Assembly (NCBI GenBank): GCA_040954595.2
Contig: CM082581.2
Location: 9,238,001-9,302,000 of the forward strand
DNA length: 64,000 bases
Reading direction: 5' to 3'
Source of the DNA: Balanoglossus misakiensis
Lineage: Eukaryota; Hemichordata
The notes below the pieces were generated by a model. It ran no database searches, was not told where the DNA came from, and worked only from the letters and a program-made list of their open reading frames with translations. This document shows, in pieces, positions 27,427 through 40,098 of the stretch. Numbering within the stretch: the first letter of the stretch is position 1; each line of letters begins with the position of its first letter. The position numbers were made by a program, and so were the translations under genes.

Positions 27427-29711
27427 GTTGACTCGACTTCGATGCAGAGAAATATCCCAGCGAGCGAAAAAAAACAACGATCCCTCCAAATGCGCCCTCG
27501 GAGAAATAAGCGATCCCCAGTAAGGTGTGAGTTTGAGCCTCGGACTCCAGTCACCTCACGGAATAACGCACTGCCGAAGAAATCCTGTGGATGAATTCCC
27601 ACAGGAAGAAAATATGCACTGCCATCCGTAAGTGGTTTGCTCAAGCCTCTCATCAATTATAGGATAAGAGGCTTTCCATTGTAAACTGCTGACCAAAGTT
27701 CTGTTTGAACTTCGGTTGTGTTGACCAATGAAACACACAGGCAGAACGTTGAAAGGGTAGCTTACAGCCCCCTCAACCATGTTTCGTCCGAATGTATACG
27801 AGTTCGATGAATACACATTATAACTTTTGAGGTTATACCGTGAAAGTACAGTTGATATAGACGCGTTAGCTCAGCTCAGAGAGAGCACTTCAAGGGACTT
27901 TAATAGCACGGACTAAACCAGGTCCGTTTGATGGGTATACGCCGTCATCACTGGTCCTAACCCAAATTGCCGTAGATGGCGTCCTCTAGTACTGTCGGAC
28001 AGTACGGTGAAGTGCTTTGTGCACTTTCACTGATTTGCCAACACATCGATGACGCCGCACGAACATAATTTTTTCCAGCTGTAGACAGCGGTGATACAAT
28101 GATCGCTTGGGAATTACAGCTATGTGTGGGACGGTTGTCATGGTTTCTGCTCGTCTTTCTTGTACCAGGTGGTTCGCTGGGTCATTTAATGTCATATTGC
28201 GTCACATGCAATATTCAAATGTCGGATTCCAAGAATTTTCGCGTGTTCCGACAAAATCGCTTGTGTGTTCAACATATTGGCGATAAAGCTTTCGTTTTAC
28301 TCAGTTAGTACACCCCACTTCTGCTGTGACCAGACGTAAAAAGTAGGCAGGTTAACCTTGAGTAAAATATCCTCACGTCAACACAAACTGTCTGGGGTCT
28401 AGATTGAATTACAGGTCTGTGGCCGTGCGCCCTCACAAACATTAACTCGTACTGGAGAATATTGGCCGGGGTGGACATTACAGCGTTCGAGGTAAACTGT
28501 TCTTTTCGTTTTTTATTTTGAAGCATTCTTCTATATCACATGGTAGAACATTTGTAACGCCTGCGATTCCTAATCAACAAGGCTTTTAGCGCTTCACATC
28601 GCAACTAGTGCATAGTGATTGTAAGTAGTCGTGGGAGGGCTGTATCATGACCAGGAATTTCCCCGGCGAATTTTCATTAATAACTTACTGTAACTGTATA
28701 TAGGTCTATGCGTATGACCATATGCATCTAATGATTGCATTTGCGACTTTGGTATTACTGGAAACACTACAATTGTAGTATTGAAGAGTATACATTTTAA
28801 GTATACATGCATATGACAGACTTTTCATATTGTCCCAGAATTCACACCGAAAGTCCTCTCTTAGAATAAAAAAGTTCGTCACCTTCATGACACAGTGTGC
28901 CCCAGGGTCGCGCCCTGGGGTAATTTATGTCCAGACTGTGCAAACAGTGAACCTAATATTGCGTTGGTACGACGCACGGACTGACGCTATCTTACGTGTG
29001 TCGGACCATAAAATTCAGCATAGCTACGTGACCGGTCGTAGGCCGAAATCTAGCCCTCTTTAGCCTTATACCGATTACATATCAGCTCTGCGAACCTTAT
29101 GGTATATTATGGCAGACATTTCAATGTCCAGATTTATAATTTCTCAGTTATAGACTGCGAAATGGGACGTCACTCATAAGGGAGCACAGAACAGGGTAGG
29201 CTTGAATTGACATTTGGTGATTTGGGGCCCGGTGGTTTCAAAAACACCTCCCCTTTTGACGTGCCTCATAGCAGGATTGTTGCTGCTGCCATGCCGTGTT
29301 GTAGTACTAGTACGAACCACGGTCACTCCGTGTACAAACTGAGAGAGCAGCAAATATAGCAAGTATTCTCTGCTTCTTCACGGACAGGATCGTGCGTCCC
29401 CTCGTGTCGTGACTGCCGATCTGATCCAAGTTCAATAACCGTCAAAATGAAAGTAAAGTTTCAGTGGTCCCCATGGAAACCGAGTTGGCTGTTCTTTCGT
29501 GTGTACTTACCCCTAATGTGCAACAACGAACACGTAATCAAATTGAATGTCTGGCATTTATGTCACTTCTGTGTGTCATTCGCCAGAAATAGCAGCAGAT
29601 TTAGATACGGTCATATTTCCACTGTGCGACTTTTGTATTTTCGTGTGCAGTTGACACACAAATATATATGGTTTATATGACTTTCATTTTAGAGTCTATA
29701 CACTGGACAAA
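27427..29711. other. Divergent spacer between the SLC1-like gene and SAMHD1-like gene A
   Basis: The two genes are transcribed away from each other, so both promoters should lie here. No coding exon or RNA gene is recognised in about 2.2 kb. A possible 3' splice site (CATTTTAG, ending near 29692) just before the SAMHD1-like ATG suggests an unseen 5' UTR exon upstream. Confidence 0.5.
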
Positions 29712-32700
29712 ATGTCACAGAGCAGTCAAGGCGGCAGTGGACAAATTCGAAGAGTCTCTGAGCCCAAGGTAAGACTAGGAATGATCGATCGGAGACTGGC
29801 TACAAAGCCAGCTGTCTCTCTTAGCTGACCAAGATCGCCTGATTCGGCCCGCATCATTGACAGCTAGAACAAAGCGGGATAGATCGCATAGCCAATCAGG
29901 GGCTTCGGAAAAATCTAGCCAAGGGACTTTCTTCTTGTACACCTGGTACATCATGGTTATATGCCTATCATCTGGCTTCTCAATGCATGTCATCTATCTA
30001 TTGTTATATAATCAGAAAGCCTCCTTGCAAAAGAAATGACATGTATTGATAGGAGCTCGCATAACAGTGGTGTCTTTGGTGTGTAGTGTCGTCTGTTTGT
30101 GATTGTCGAAGTGGGTTGGAAGGAAGAGAAAAGGTTTACTTTCTGCCGGGCAAGTAGTGAGAGTAGCTTCAACTTGATCGCGTGATTATAATTTTGTTGT
30201 GTCAACAGGTGTTTAACGACCCTATCCACGGACACATCGAAGTGGAGGCTGTTTATATGCATATTATCGACACACCGGAATTCCAACGTTTGCGAAACCT
30301 GAAACAGTTGGGAGCGGTCAACTTTGTCTACCCCGGAGCGGTTCACACCCGTTTCGAACATTCAATTGGGTAAATGTCTGTCATAAAGCTAGCTGCAATG
30401 ATAGCGGTTGCTGCTAGGTTGACTGGTGTTCGCAACATACCAGTATCACAGTCCATATGCTAGTATATACTGCGAACACCAGTCAACCTGGCAGCGGCAC
30501 CCGCTACACTCATTGCAGCTATCATAAAGCTATCTTCGTTGTCATTCGTAGTGAAACTCCACCAACCACCGGAACAATCTATAGGCCGTTTTATAGAATG
30601 TCACAACCGAATGTGTGCATTGTCAAGTGACAAACAGAGTCAACACGCACAAATGTCAACCACAGACAAAGAAGGGCCCCAACACTGCAAGAGTCTCTTT
30701 GGTAACTTACTCTTACTTGTTCCAATTACCCATGCAGAACGTGTTACCTGGCTCGGAGATTGATTCGTCATTTGAAAGAAACTCAACATAACTTGGGAAT
30801 AACTAAGGAAGAAGAACTATGTGTAGGACTGGCCGCGCTTTGTCACGATTTAGGTACATATGGGGGTTGCAAATCATATTATAATAATTGCATGGTGGGT
30901 AAAAAAGTTGACAACTCAAGGTAGTGAACGTTTCAAGAAATTATATTATTAATGACGTTTTTAACAGTGCATTGTGCTGATAATACCCAGAGCATACTGT
31001 TTAGTCAATTATCTGCCCTGGGTTATATACATGTATATGTGATATATTTTTTTCTAATTGTTAGAGTTTGTTTAATTTATTCGCGTGTTTGTTTATTTTT
31101 CATCTCAGGTCATGGACCGTTTTCTCATCTGTTTGATCGAATATTCATTCCGAAATTCAAACCAGATAAATACGAAAATTGGTCTGTAAGTACGGTTGGT
31201 TATCATAGATATTGACCAATAATAGTCATCATGTGATATCTGGAAAGTTATTATTTGTCTTATGCATACAATATACACATTCCTCCTGTATAGTTATTCC
31301 TGCGGCCAATAAATGAAGATTATTTATCTGACAATTCTCTAATAATTAACTAATTTTACCATCTTGTATCTGCGTCTTTATCTCAAATAGCACGAACTTG
31401 GGTCCATAAAGATTTTCGACCAAATGGTGGAAAGATATGAGTTGAAGGATCGTTTTGAAGAATATGGTTACAAGCTGGACAACACTGACTTTCACTTTGT
31501 GAAGGAAATGATCTATGGGCCGCTGGATATGAACTCCGCCGATTACGTAAAGGTGTGAACAAAATTCTTGTAATAGTGTGGAATTCAGACAAAGTATATA
31601 ACATTTTCCGAAATCTTCCATTATTAACAACACTTAAATCCGTTTGTCAGAATTGTGTTGTTGGAGATGTAAATCGCAATAAAACTTCCAATGTTTTGTT
31701 TTGTAGCCTAAGGATGGAAAGTACCAAGCGAAGTTTCCAGATAAGCATTTCTTTTACGAGGTAACTATTGTTATGGAATTTCAAGGCTACCGCGATTACT
31801 TGCGCGTGATATGGCGGAACAAATCCATGGCAATCAATGGATTTGGCCGCTAACTATAAAAGATTAGATGTGTTTGTGGATTGGAACATTAGCCATGCCG
31901 TTGAACCACCTAAGATTAATTCGGGGTGGTAATTTTGATAATAGTTTTTGCTCCGTGTATCATGAACACTGAACGTTGCGTCAAGAATATTCATGACATT
32001 TCTCATGAAACCACTTCCTTTCTCGTCTCCAGATCGTGTCAAATAAAACAAACGAGATCGACGTGGACAAATGGGATTACTTTGCTAGAGATAGCTATCA
32101 CCTCGGCGTACCATGCAGTTTCACACACAATCGATTCATCAAGTTTGCCAAAGTGTTGAACGTCGAAAAAGGTCAAAAGAAAACACAAATTTGCTTTAGA
32201 GACAAGGCGAGTTTCTTTAAACTTATTGTACTTGTAATATATATTTAGAAGCTTCTCGACGTACGTGTATACAAGTTCCTATCTTATGGTTGCTACGTTG
32301 GAATTCGTAATATTACTTCGCGGTATTGTCTTACAGGAGGCGCCCAGTGTGTATGAGATGTTTCATACCAGATTTCGCCTATACATGATGTCATGTTATC
32401 ACCCGGTGGCAATTGGCGTGGAAGCTATGTAAGGTTTTTGGCCATTTGCTACCTTTCCATTAGGTTGCCTCGTCAACCTGCAGTTTTCACGAGTCGTCCG
32501 TTGCTTATACTATAATCGTGACGCATGTCCGCCAGCAAAATTATTTCTATCTATAAACATGCCGAAGATAATTTCCATTGCAATTACTTCTTTATCAAAT
32601 TGAAAATTCATGAATATGATTGAAGAGAAGCGAGAGAAGTTGCATACACGTTTCATTTGTTTTTCCGTAGGATCACCGATGCGTTGGTTGCGGCAGGGAA

Positions 32701-34623
32701 ACACTTGAAGCTAACAAAACCTGGCGGGTAAGATATCATTATTGTCTGTACACTTTCAGTCCTTTAAATCAAACACACAATTATTTTTAGCCTTCTCTTT
32801 TGTAACCGCTTTCAGCAAAACTTTCACAATGGCGGAAGCCATCACGGACATGGATGCATATCGATTGCTGGACGATAACATTTTGACGCTGATCCGGCAT
32901 TCCTATGGCAACCGTGACCTGGCCGAAGCGAGGGGAATTCTTGAACGGATGCAAAAACGCCAACTTTACAAGATGGTCCGTCAAATAACCGTACCCCTGG
33001 AAGCAAATAAACACGATCTTAACGAGGTAACTTATTGAGATGTTACGATCATTGTGTACATTCGTGAAAAAAACTTGCCCAACCAACAACACTATAGCAA
33101 AGAAGCTGCTTTCGGCTTAAGCAACCCAAAGTCCGTATTTTGCACGATCTATTCTTCAGTAAAACCTGAGGAATACATCTGCACTTCTGTCGTCTTAAAT
33201 GTTGTAAATTGCGTCGTTACATTGCTATGTCATGAAGAAGACTAGATTGAAAGATCAGTAGTTCGAGGGCTCTCACTGCCCCCTACTTTAGAGAGAGAGG
33301 AGGGGGGGGGCAGTCTTAGTAGAAGACACACCGATTTGAACATGTTTAATATATTTGTACTGCAAATAAAATGACAAATTATTACAATTCTAATAATAGT
33401 AAAGTACTCAAACTTGATTTCACTTTCTTTCAACAGGATGTTATACGTGACAACATCATAGCTTGTAAAGCTAATGACGGATCACTTTCAGCCAATGACA
33501 TTTGTGTAAAGGTAACGTGCACTACTATAAATTTGTCTCTATTTCCATGAGACGATAGATCACTTGACCGGCCACGTTCAGGCGGTTTGTTAAATCCATA
33601 ATCTTGAGTTTCTTTAATGTGTTTGAACCGTAGTACATGACAGGTGGCCAATACACTATGTTCGTTGGAGACGTGAGGGGAAAGTGTGATACTACACTAA
33701 ACTGTCAAACGTTGGTAATCCCCATTGATTGTTCGCAGGCTGTCAACAGGGACTACGGCATGAAAGACAAAAATCCCGTGGATTCTGTTTTATTCTTTAG
33801 TAAAGATAAACCCAACCAGCCGAAACCCATATCGAAGGAGGAGGTAGGATATGTAAACGTTTTTCAACGATGAAATATGTACACACTGTATAGCAACACT
33901 TATTTAGAAGCACTAAGTCTGGTATCGGCTGTCGAATGGTCTTGCTCATGGCCTGTACTGTCCTGCTGGAAAGGAATGTGCCAATATAAGTATCCATAAA
34001 CTCGACTACGTATTACAATACTCCCTTTTTACTTCACGTATTGCGCAGGTATCCCACATTCTTCCACACACATTCCAAGAACGGTTATTGTTGGTCTACG
34101 TGAAGAATATCGCTAAGCGATCCCTAGCTGGTCGGTGCATAGATGAATGGAGAGCAAAGACCCATTGGCTTCAAAAGGCGTCAACAGCAGAGGTAATAAA
34201 TAAAAGCACGCTTTCGCGATGGCTAATAATGAGATCCATTGTAATATGTGCCTCCAGAAATTGACTTTTTTTTTTACAAAATTGCTCGTTTTTTTTATTT
34301 CATGTATTAAAAAACATCCCAACAACATTTCATTTGAAATATTAGTTCCAGGCCAATGTGTTTGCAAAACCTTTATTGGGTTTTCCATTTGTCTCTTTGC
34401 AATTTTACACAAATGCACACATTGAAGACATGTAGGATTGGAATTCCAGCATCTGCATCGTATTTTCTTTTCTTCATCATAGGATGGCGAGTCCGAGAAA
34501 ACTCCTGTACGTGATGGTAAGGTGCAGGCTCCACCCAATCGGCCATTAAAACGCGCTAGCGCTCGTGGTGATGACCATGAAGTTGAGGCGGTTACAAAGA
34601 AGTTGTTTACAGACACGGACTAG
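29712..34623 (+). CDS. SAMHD1-like dNTP triphosphohydrolase, copy A
   Basis: SAMHD1 hydrolyses dNTPs to nucleosides and triphosphate. Exons are 29712-29768, 30209-30369, 30738-30853, 31109-31185, 31391-31552, 31707-31760, 32033-32206, 32337-32428, 32671-32727, 32816-33026, 33437-33511, 33739-33843, 34049-34192 and 34483-34623, giving 541 aa. Metal-binding HD residues match human H167, H206/D207 and D311: H70 in HTRFEH, H109-D110 in CHDLGH and D221 in [11 protein letters not shown]. The allosteric-site start [11 protein letters not shown] and the R..K pair in KRQLYK are kept. Human SAMHD1 is 626 aa with an N-terminal SAM domain; here only 19 residues precede the HD core, so the SAM domain is absent. 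The donor at 32207 is GC (AAG/GCGAGT) while copy B has GT at the same intron. The Ser/Thr-rich C-terminus holds KTPVR, a possible phosphosite. Confidence 0.94.
30390..30521. mobile_element. 132-bp foldback MITE with 9-bp target duplication (Mutator-type)
   Basis: The element starts TAGCTGCAATGA and ends TCATTGCAGCTA, with inverted arms of about 50 bp sharing AGGTTGACTGGTGTTCGC. It is flanked by a perfect direct repeat TCATAAAGC at 30381-30389 and 30522-30530. A 9-bp duplication is typical of Mutator-like elements. It lies in intron 2 of SAMHD1-like copy A. Confidence 0.85.
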
Positions 34624-35646
34624 TGTAGTGTGCCATTTAAGCATAACCCCTGAAGCGAAGGGTGTGCATTGTCATGTCTATTTTCATCTTTAAAAGCTCC
34701 ATGCCCGAATCAGTCTTCCCTGCATATGACTGTAAATGTGTGTCTAACAGTCAAAAGACTATCAACTGAGAAGTTTTACACGGCATTTTCATATGTGACG
34801 TGATGTATTTTTCGAGATATCTTTTCTGCTATATGCTTATGCCGAAGGTTTAACTTGGGATGTTGATTAACAAAGACGAAAATATATCCCAAATACCAAA
34901 TATCAACATTCCTTGGTTCAACTAGTCGAATTTCATTTCGGAGAAGTGGTGATAAATGCAACCTGTATCAATTTAAGTATAGTTTGGAGATTAAAATTGT
35001 AATAATTAGGTGTGATTTTATTTTACGAAGGCAATGATTTATTTCAAACATTTTCCGTTTGAGAAAAGTCAGAATTTGCACAGATCATAATTATGTTTAT
35101 AGCTTCCCAGGTCAGTTGCAAGGGCTTATGGGTAAAGTGTCCATGGCGATCCAATATGGCGGCCTCCTGAGCTGTTATTATGCAGTCGCCGAAAACAAAT
35201 CGTGGTGATGTTAATTCGGTAGCATCGACTGCGTGATCGATTGGGTAGAACAGGTAGGCAAAGTAAGAATATTTGTGCAATCATGCCAGAAAATATTTTG
35301 CGACCGGATCAGAGCTGCAGAGCGTTGTCGAACTTCGAAGTGAGTGATACGGATACGGTAACCTATGCAAATTTAACCTGTTACCATGGAAAATGGAAAT
35401 ATAGCCGATCACAGAGGGTGCTACACGCGAAAAATAGTACGCCACTTCAAGGTCATTCAAAGACTAGGAGTTACACACGCCCCTTTGACCATTCTCCCCG
35501 GCCCCCCTCGCTCGACCTTCGTACCAGTGCAGATAACAGAGAGCGCCCCCAGGCGACAAATGTTTCATCAGCCTGTATTCTCTCTTTTTGTCTGATGCCT
35601 GACATTAGTCCAGGGGGCAGTTGTAAGCTTTTGTTCCCAGTAGAAG
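34624..35646 (+). other. Spacer between SAMHD1-like copies: 3' UTR of A, promoter of B
   Basis: ATTAAA at 34990-34995 is a weak poly(A) candidate for copy A. A YY1-like CAATATGGCG at 35152-35161 lies about 490 bp before the copy B start codon and is the best promoter element seen. No other exon is supported. Confidence 0.5.
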
Positions 35647-38600
35647 ATGACAAGCAGAAAAGGGAAACCAAAGGTAAATCTTCACTTTCCAAGAACATTA
35701 ATTTTTTATGGTGCTCTGTAATTTTTTTTTTATCATGGCACCCGTTAAAAAGGAAGTACATTGTATTTAAATACAATGGAACTGTGATGGTTTTGATTGG
35801 TTTATGATATAAAGTGGGGTATTTTTAAAGCTCAATTCCCCTTCTGATTTTCTTGCAAGCATCATTATTGACCTGATCCATTTGTGTACAATCTGGTGCA
35901 ATGTTCATGAGAATACATGCACCCATATCCAAACTCTATCACAGCTAGTACATGATGTTTCAAGCCCTCCACTCGACCCACATATGTATCACTTTACAGG
36001 CATTCAATGACCCAATCCATGGTCTCATTCAACTCGACTGGGTTTACGTCCGGATCATTGACACCGTCGAATTTCAACGGTTACGAAACATCAAACAGTT
36101 GGGAACTGCACACCTTGTCTACCCCAGTGCGGTACACACTAGATTTGAGCACAGCATAGGGTGAGAATGGACACTGTAAATTGTAACTTACACATTTTTC
36201 TGTCTGTAACTTTATCAAGCAAAACAAACATGTCCATCATAATGTCAAAAGATAACGTGACCCTTTAAAAATATATGATTGCATGTGAATGTATAAACAG
36301 CATTATTTCCTTTAAATGTAATGCATTTTCATTTCACCCAGTCTTGATTTTGTTTTATGGTGATTTCCAAAGAACATGCTACCTTGCTCTGAAATTGGTG
36401 CAGAATCTCCGAAAGGATGAAAACCTGGGAATAACAGACAAAGAACAGCTGTGTGTGGGCCTGGCTGCACTACTACATGATATAGGTAAAATATTCTGTT
36501 ATTGATTCAGAACATAATATTGGCATATCTGTTATAGCGTACACTGTAAAGTGTTATTTACAGGATTGATAAGCCTACACTCTGTTGATTTATTAGGCTG
36601 TGACAGGTCACATGAAAAAAAAAATGTTATCGTTTATGTCACTGCTCCGATAAGACTATAAGCAAACATGAGCTCTTCCAGATTGCTGTTCTGGGAATGC
36701 ATGTCAGGGGATATAGAAAACACTGGCAGTCATCACAAGAAATTTGCTGGCTGTGAAAATGTTGTGTGTCAGCACGTCTGTCGTTTATGACAGTTTCGTT
36801 GTTGTGACATTGTACACTAATTCCTACAAAAGTGTCTGTCCCTTTACAATTACAGGTCATGGACCCTTTTCACACTTGTTTGAAAAAATCATCAAAGATG
36901 GCATATGTGGAGAGAAACATTCCAAGACTTGGAAGGTGTGTTAATTATTGTAAAAAAGGGGATTGTTTGCTTATCATGTGATACACAAAAATGGTTTCAT
37001 AGTTTTATTCTCAGTTTAATGGCCTGAATCCCAGAGTGAGAGAGAGAGAGAGAGAGAGTGTGTGTGTCAACTGGTCAAGTTACTTGGGGTTTCTTGAAGC
37101 ATACTACTCTTGCTTTACATTTCAGCACGAGTTAGCGTCCTGTAAAATCTTTGATATGATGGTGGAAAAGTATGAACTATTGGAGCATTTCAGAAAGTGT
37201 CAGATTACAGATATGACAATAGGTGACATTCACCTGGTGAAGGAAATGATCTGTGGACCTTTGGAGAAAAATTCAACTTTGAATGGCAACTATAAGAAGG
37301 TAAAAAGAATGTTCGTGAGAAATTTAAATTCCATTCAGCCAATCACCAAACATGACAGCGACTTGATAAATCATGACTTGCATATATTCAGGCAGCTTTT
37401 GATGAATTGTTCAAAATACTGTATATCTTTGATATAACTGTAATATATATATATTTTTATTAATTATCACTTATTTGTTGACATGTAGATTGAAGAATAT
37501 CAGTCGCATCTTCCACCAAGTAAATACTTCCTGTATGAGGTAAGAATTTATTAATGCAAGGGCGCCCTCACAACTTACCTTTGTAGATACCTTTGTTTGG
37601 TTCAACCACAGTGTCTTCAATGGGGCAGTTGGACCCGCATGATATAAAGGTGTATGATAGATGTACAGTGTATATACAGCGGTTGTTCACCCAACTTTGA
37701 CCACATTTGATATTTCCAGATTGTGTCCAACAAGACCAGCGGGATGGATGTGGACAAGTGGGAATACTTCGCCAGGGATTGCCACCATCTTGGCATAGCC
37801 AATAACTTTGATCATAATCGATTCATAGAGTTTTCGAACGCAGTAATTACCGATGAGAGGACGGGGAAACGGCAACTGTGCCTGCGTGACAAGGTTCGTA
37901 GCATTAATGTAACAGTGGATGTCGTAAAACTGTCTTTCTGAAGAGACAGCCATCATCTGACGCATACCTGGGTGAATTTCCAGTTTCACAATAACTCATT
38001 TCACCCTCAACACAAAAAAAAACAGGTACTTTAAAGGGACACCTTTATCAGCTGTATCTAAAAGCAACTGTGATTGGATTAACTCGATAAACATTAAACA
38101 CCACCACATAAGAAGTGGCTTCCACAATAATTACATCACTTTACTGAGATCAGATGTCTGCATGCACATTCTGAACACTGATGGATTTCTTCTGCATCTT
38201 TTTTGCAGGAAGCGCACAATGCGTATGAAATGTTTCATACGAGATATCGTTTGTACAGACAGGCATACTATCACACCGTAACCCTGGCAACAGAAGTCAT
38301 GTGAGTATTTTACAGTTCGTTTGCTAGGCAGGACAGCTTTTTTGTCAGGGGCCAGTCTACATCTGTTCAAGACCGAAAATGGTAAACAGATGAACAGAAT
38401 TTGAATATTTAGGTTTGTATCTGTGATAACTGGGATCAAATATATAAGTTAAACTCTTTCTTTTTTTGACATGATGCCCATACAATCTTTCTAGAATGTA
38501 GATTTGACACATTCATTATTCTATTTTGCTGGGAAATAACATAGTCTTGTTTCTCCTTCTTCGTAGGATCAAAGACATCATCAGAGAAGCTGTCGACCAT

Positions 38601-40098
38601 TTTGAAATCAGAGTGTCCAAAAAACCGGAGTAAGTGTTGTGAAAACTTATCATAGCAGATATATCATGTGACAGAACGATATGAGGAAACTTCCCAATAG
38701 TGGAAAATACCTTTAGTAGTGGCTCTGATCCTTTGCGATGTTTCACCACCAGGTCTGATCCCGAAATTTTCACAATAAAGTCAGCGCTGGATGACATGGA
38801 AGCTTATTTACAACTTGATGACACAGTACTAACCTTGATCTTTCACTCCGCGCAAGGAACCCGAAATCCAAACTTGCAGCGCGCTCTCAGGCTCTACAAA
38901 CGGCTACAGGAGAGAAAGATTTACAAACTGGTGAAGAAAATCTCTCTGCCAAAATATGTCCGAGATCCAGTTAAAGTGAGTGGGAATTTAGAAACCCTGG
39001 ATTAAACTGAGTAGTATTTTGTGCAAAGTTTCAAACAATTTTATTAAGAAGCCTGCTGTGGAAAACCAAGTCTCGTGAGATCTCGCAATGAGCGGAGTAT
39101 AATCTAGTTCAACAATGACAGCATATCAAGCTGCTTTGGGCTGAATACTTGTCATTGCAGCCTTCAAATATGGAGGACAACAAGAAACTGATTATAATAT
39201 CCTTTTCACTTGTAATAAACTAACAGGCAAAGCCGAATTTGGATGACATAATCAAGGCAGGGGGCAGTGAAGTTGGTTCCTTGACAAGTGATGACCTGTA
39301 CATACAGGTAAATGAGCCCTATTTATAATTACCTCAGTAACTTAGTTACAAATGAAACATGTACATGTGTTTTAGTTTGGTTGCTCCTTAATCTGTTGTC
39401 ATTTGTTTTATAACAGCCCGTGAAGTACAATTACGGAAAGAGAGGCGAAAATCCGGTCAATTATATCCACTTTTACTCTAAGGAAGATGAAGGAAAGGCC
39501 TTTATTATTCCGAAAGATCAGGTTCGTCACTGTGTGTGGGTGTCTTCTTTGATTTTACTCAGAAATATAATAGGGGGGGGGGGGGGGATCGGTAATGCAT
39601 ACACAATCCAATACAATGGAACACTCATGAATTTAATTAACACGACGGTCCCTTCCCAGGTTTCACAGCTGCTTCCAGACAAATTTGAAGAACTTCAACT
39701 ACTCTTTTATGTGAAGGAGACCGATAAATTCGAAGAGGCCAAGCTCTGCGTCAACACTTGGCACGAGACAGTGTATACAGATTGGCTGAAACCATTCCAT
39801 CCTGAGGTACAGTAAATTTCCTCAAATGAACAGTCCACTTTGGGGGTCTTTCCATTGTTTTCAGGGGTGAAGTTGGATCATGTATGCTTGGAAATGGACG
39901 TGAGGAGTTTTAGGTATAACTGTTCATCTGGTGAAAATGGCACCATATATAAGTCAGTATTACAGTTCATATTCTCATGGGAAACGCAAGAATATACATA
40001 AAAGAACTTGACGAGATTTTCCTGTCCAGTAACACCATTCTTACAATTTCTTTCAGACGTTCAGAGTCGATGTGGCTGTGCAGACAACTGAAACTTGA
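35647..40098 (+). CDS. SAMHD1-like dNTP triphosphohydrolase, copy B
   Basis: This is a tandem paralogue of copy A. Exons are 35647-35673, 36000-36160, 36373-36485, 36856-36935, 37126-37299, 37489-37539, 37720-37893, 38209-38300, 38567-38629, 38753-38975, 39227-39307, 39417-39521, 39660-39806 and 40057-40098, giving 510 aa. All 14 exons match copy A in order and phase, several in exact length (161, 174, 92 and 105 nt). HD residues are kept: H55 in HTRFEH, H98-D99 in LHDIGH and D214 in [11 protein letters not shown]. The R..K allosteric pair is present in ERKIYK. Exon 1 codes only MTSRKGKPK before the HD core, so there is no SAM domain here either, and the C-terminal tail is shorter than in A. 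The start is the only ATG that joins in phase at the donor at 35674. An enzyme with the same reaction is expected; how the two copies differ in use is unknown. Confidence 0.93.

Noticed and set aside
29447-29466. Interferon-response-like element before SAMHD1 copy A (GAAAGTAAAGTTTC)
   Set aside because: It lacks the required spacing of two GAAA repeats and sits in AT-rich sequence. It is too weak to call.
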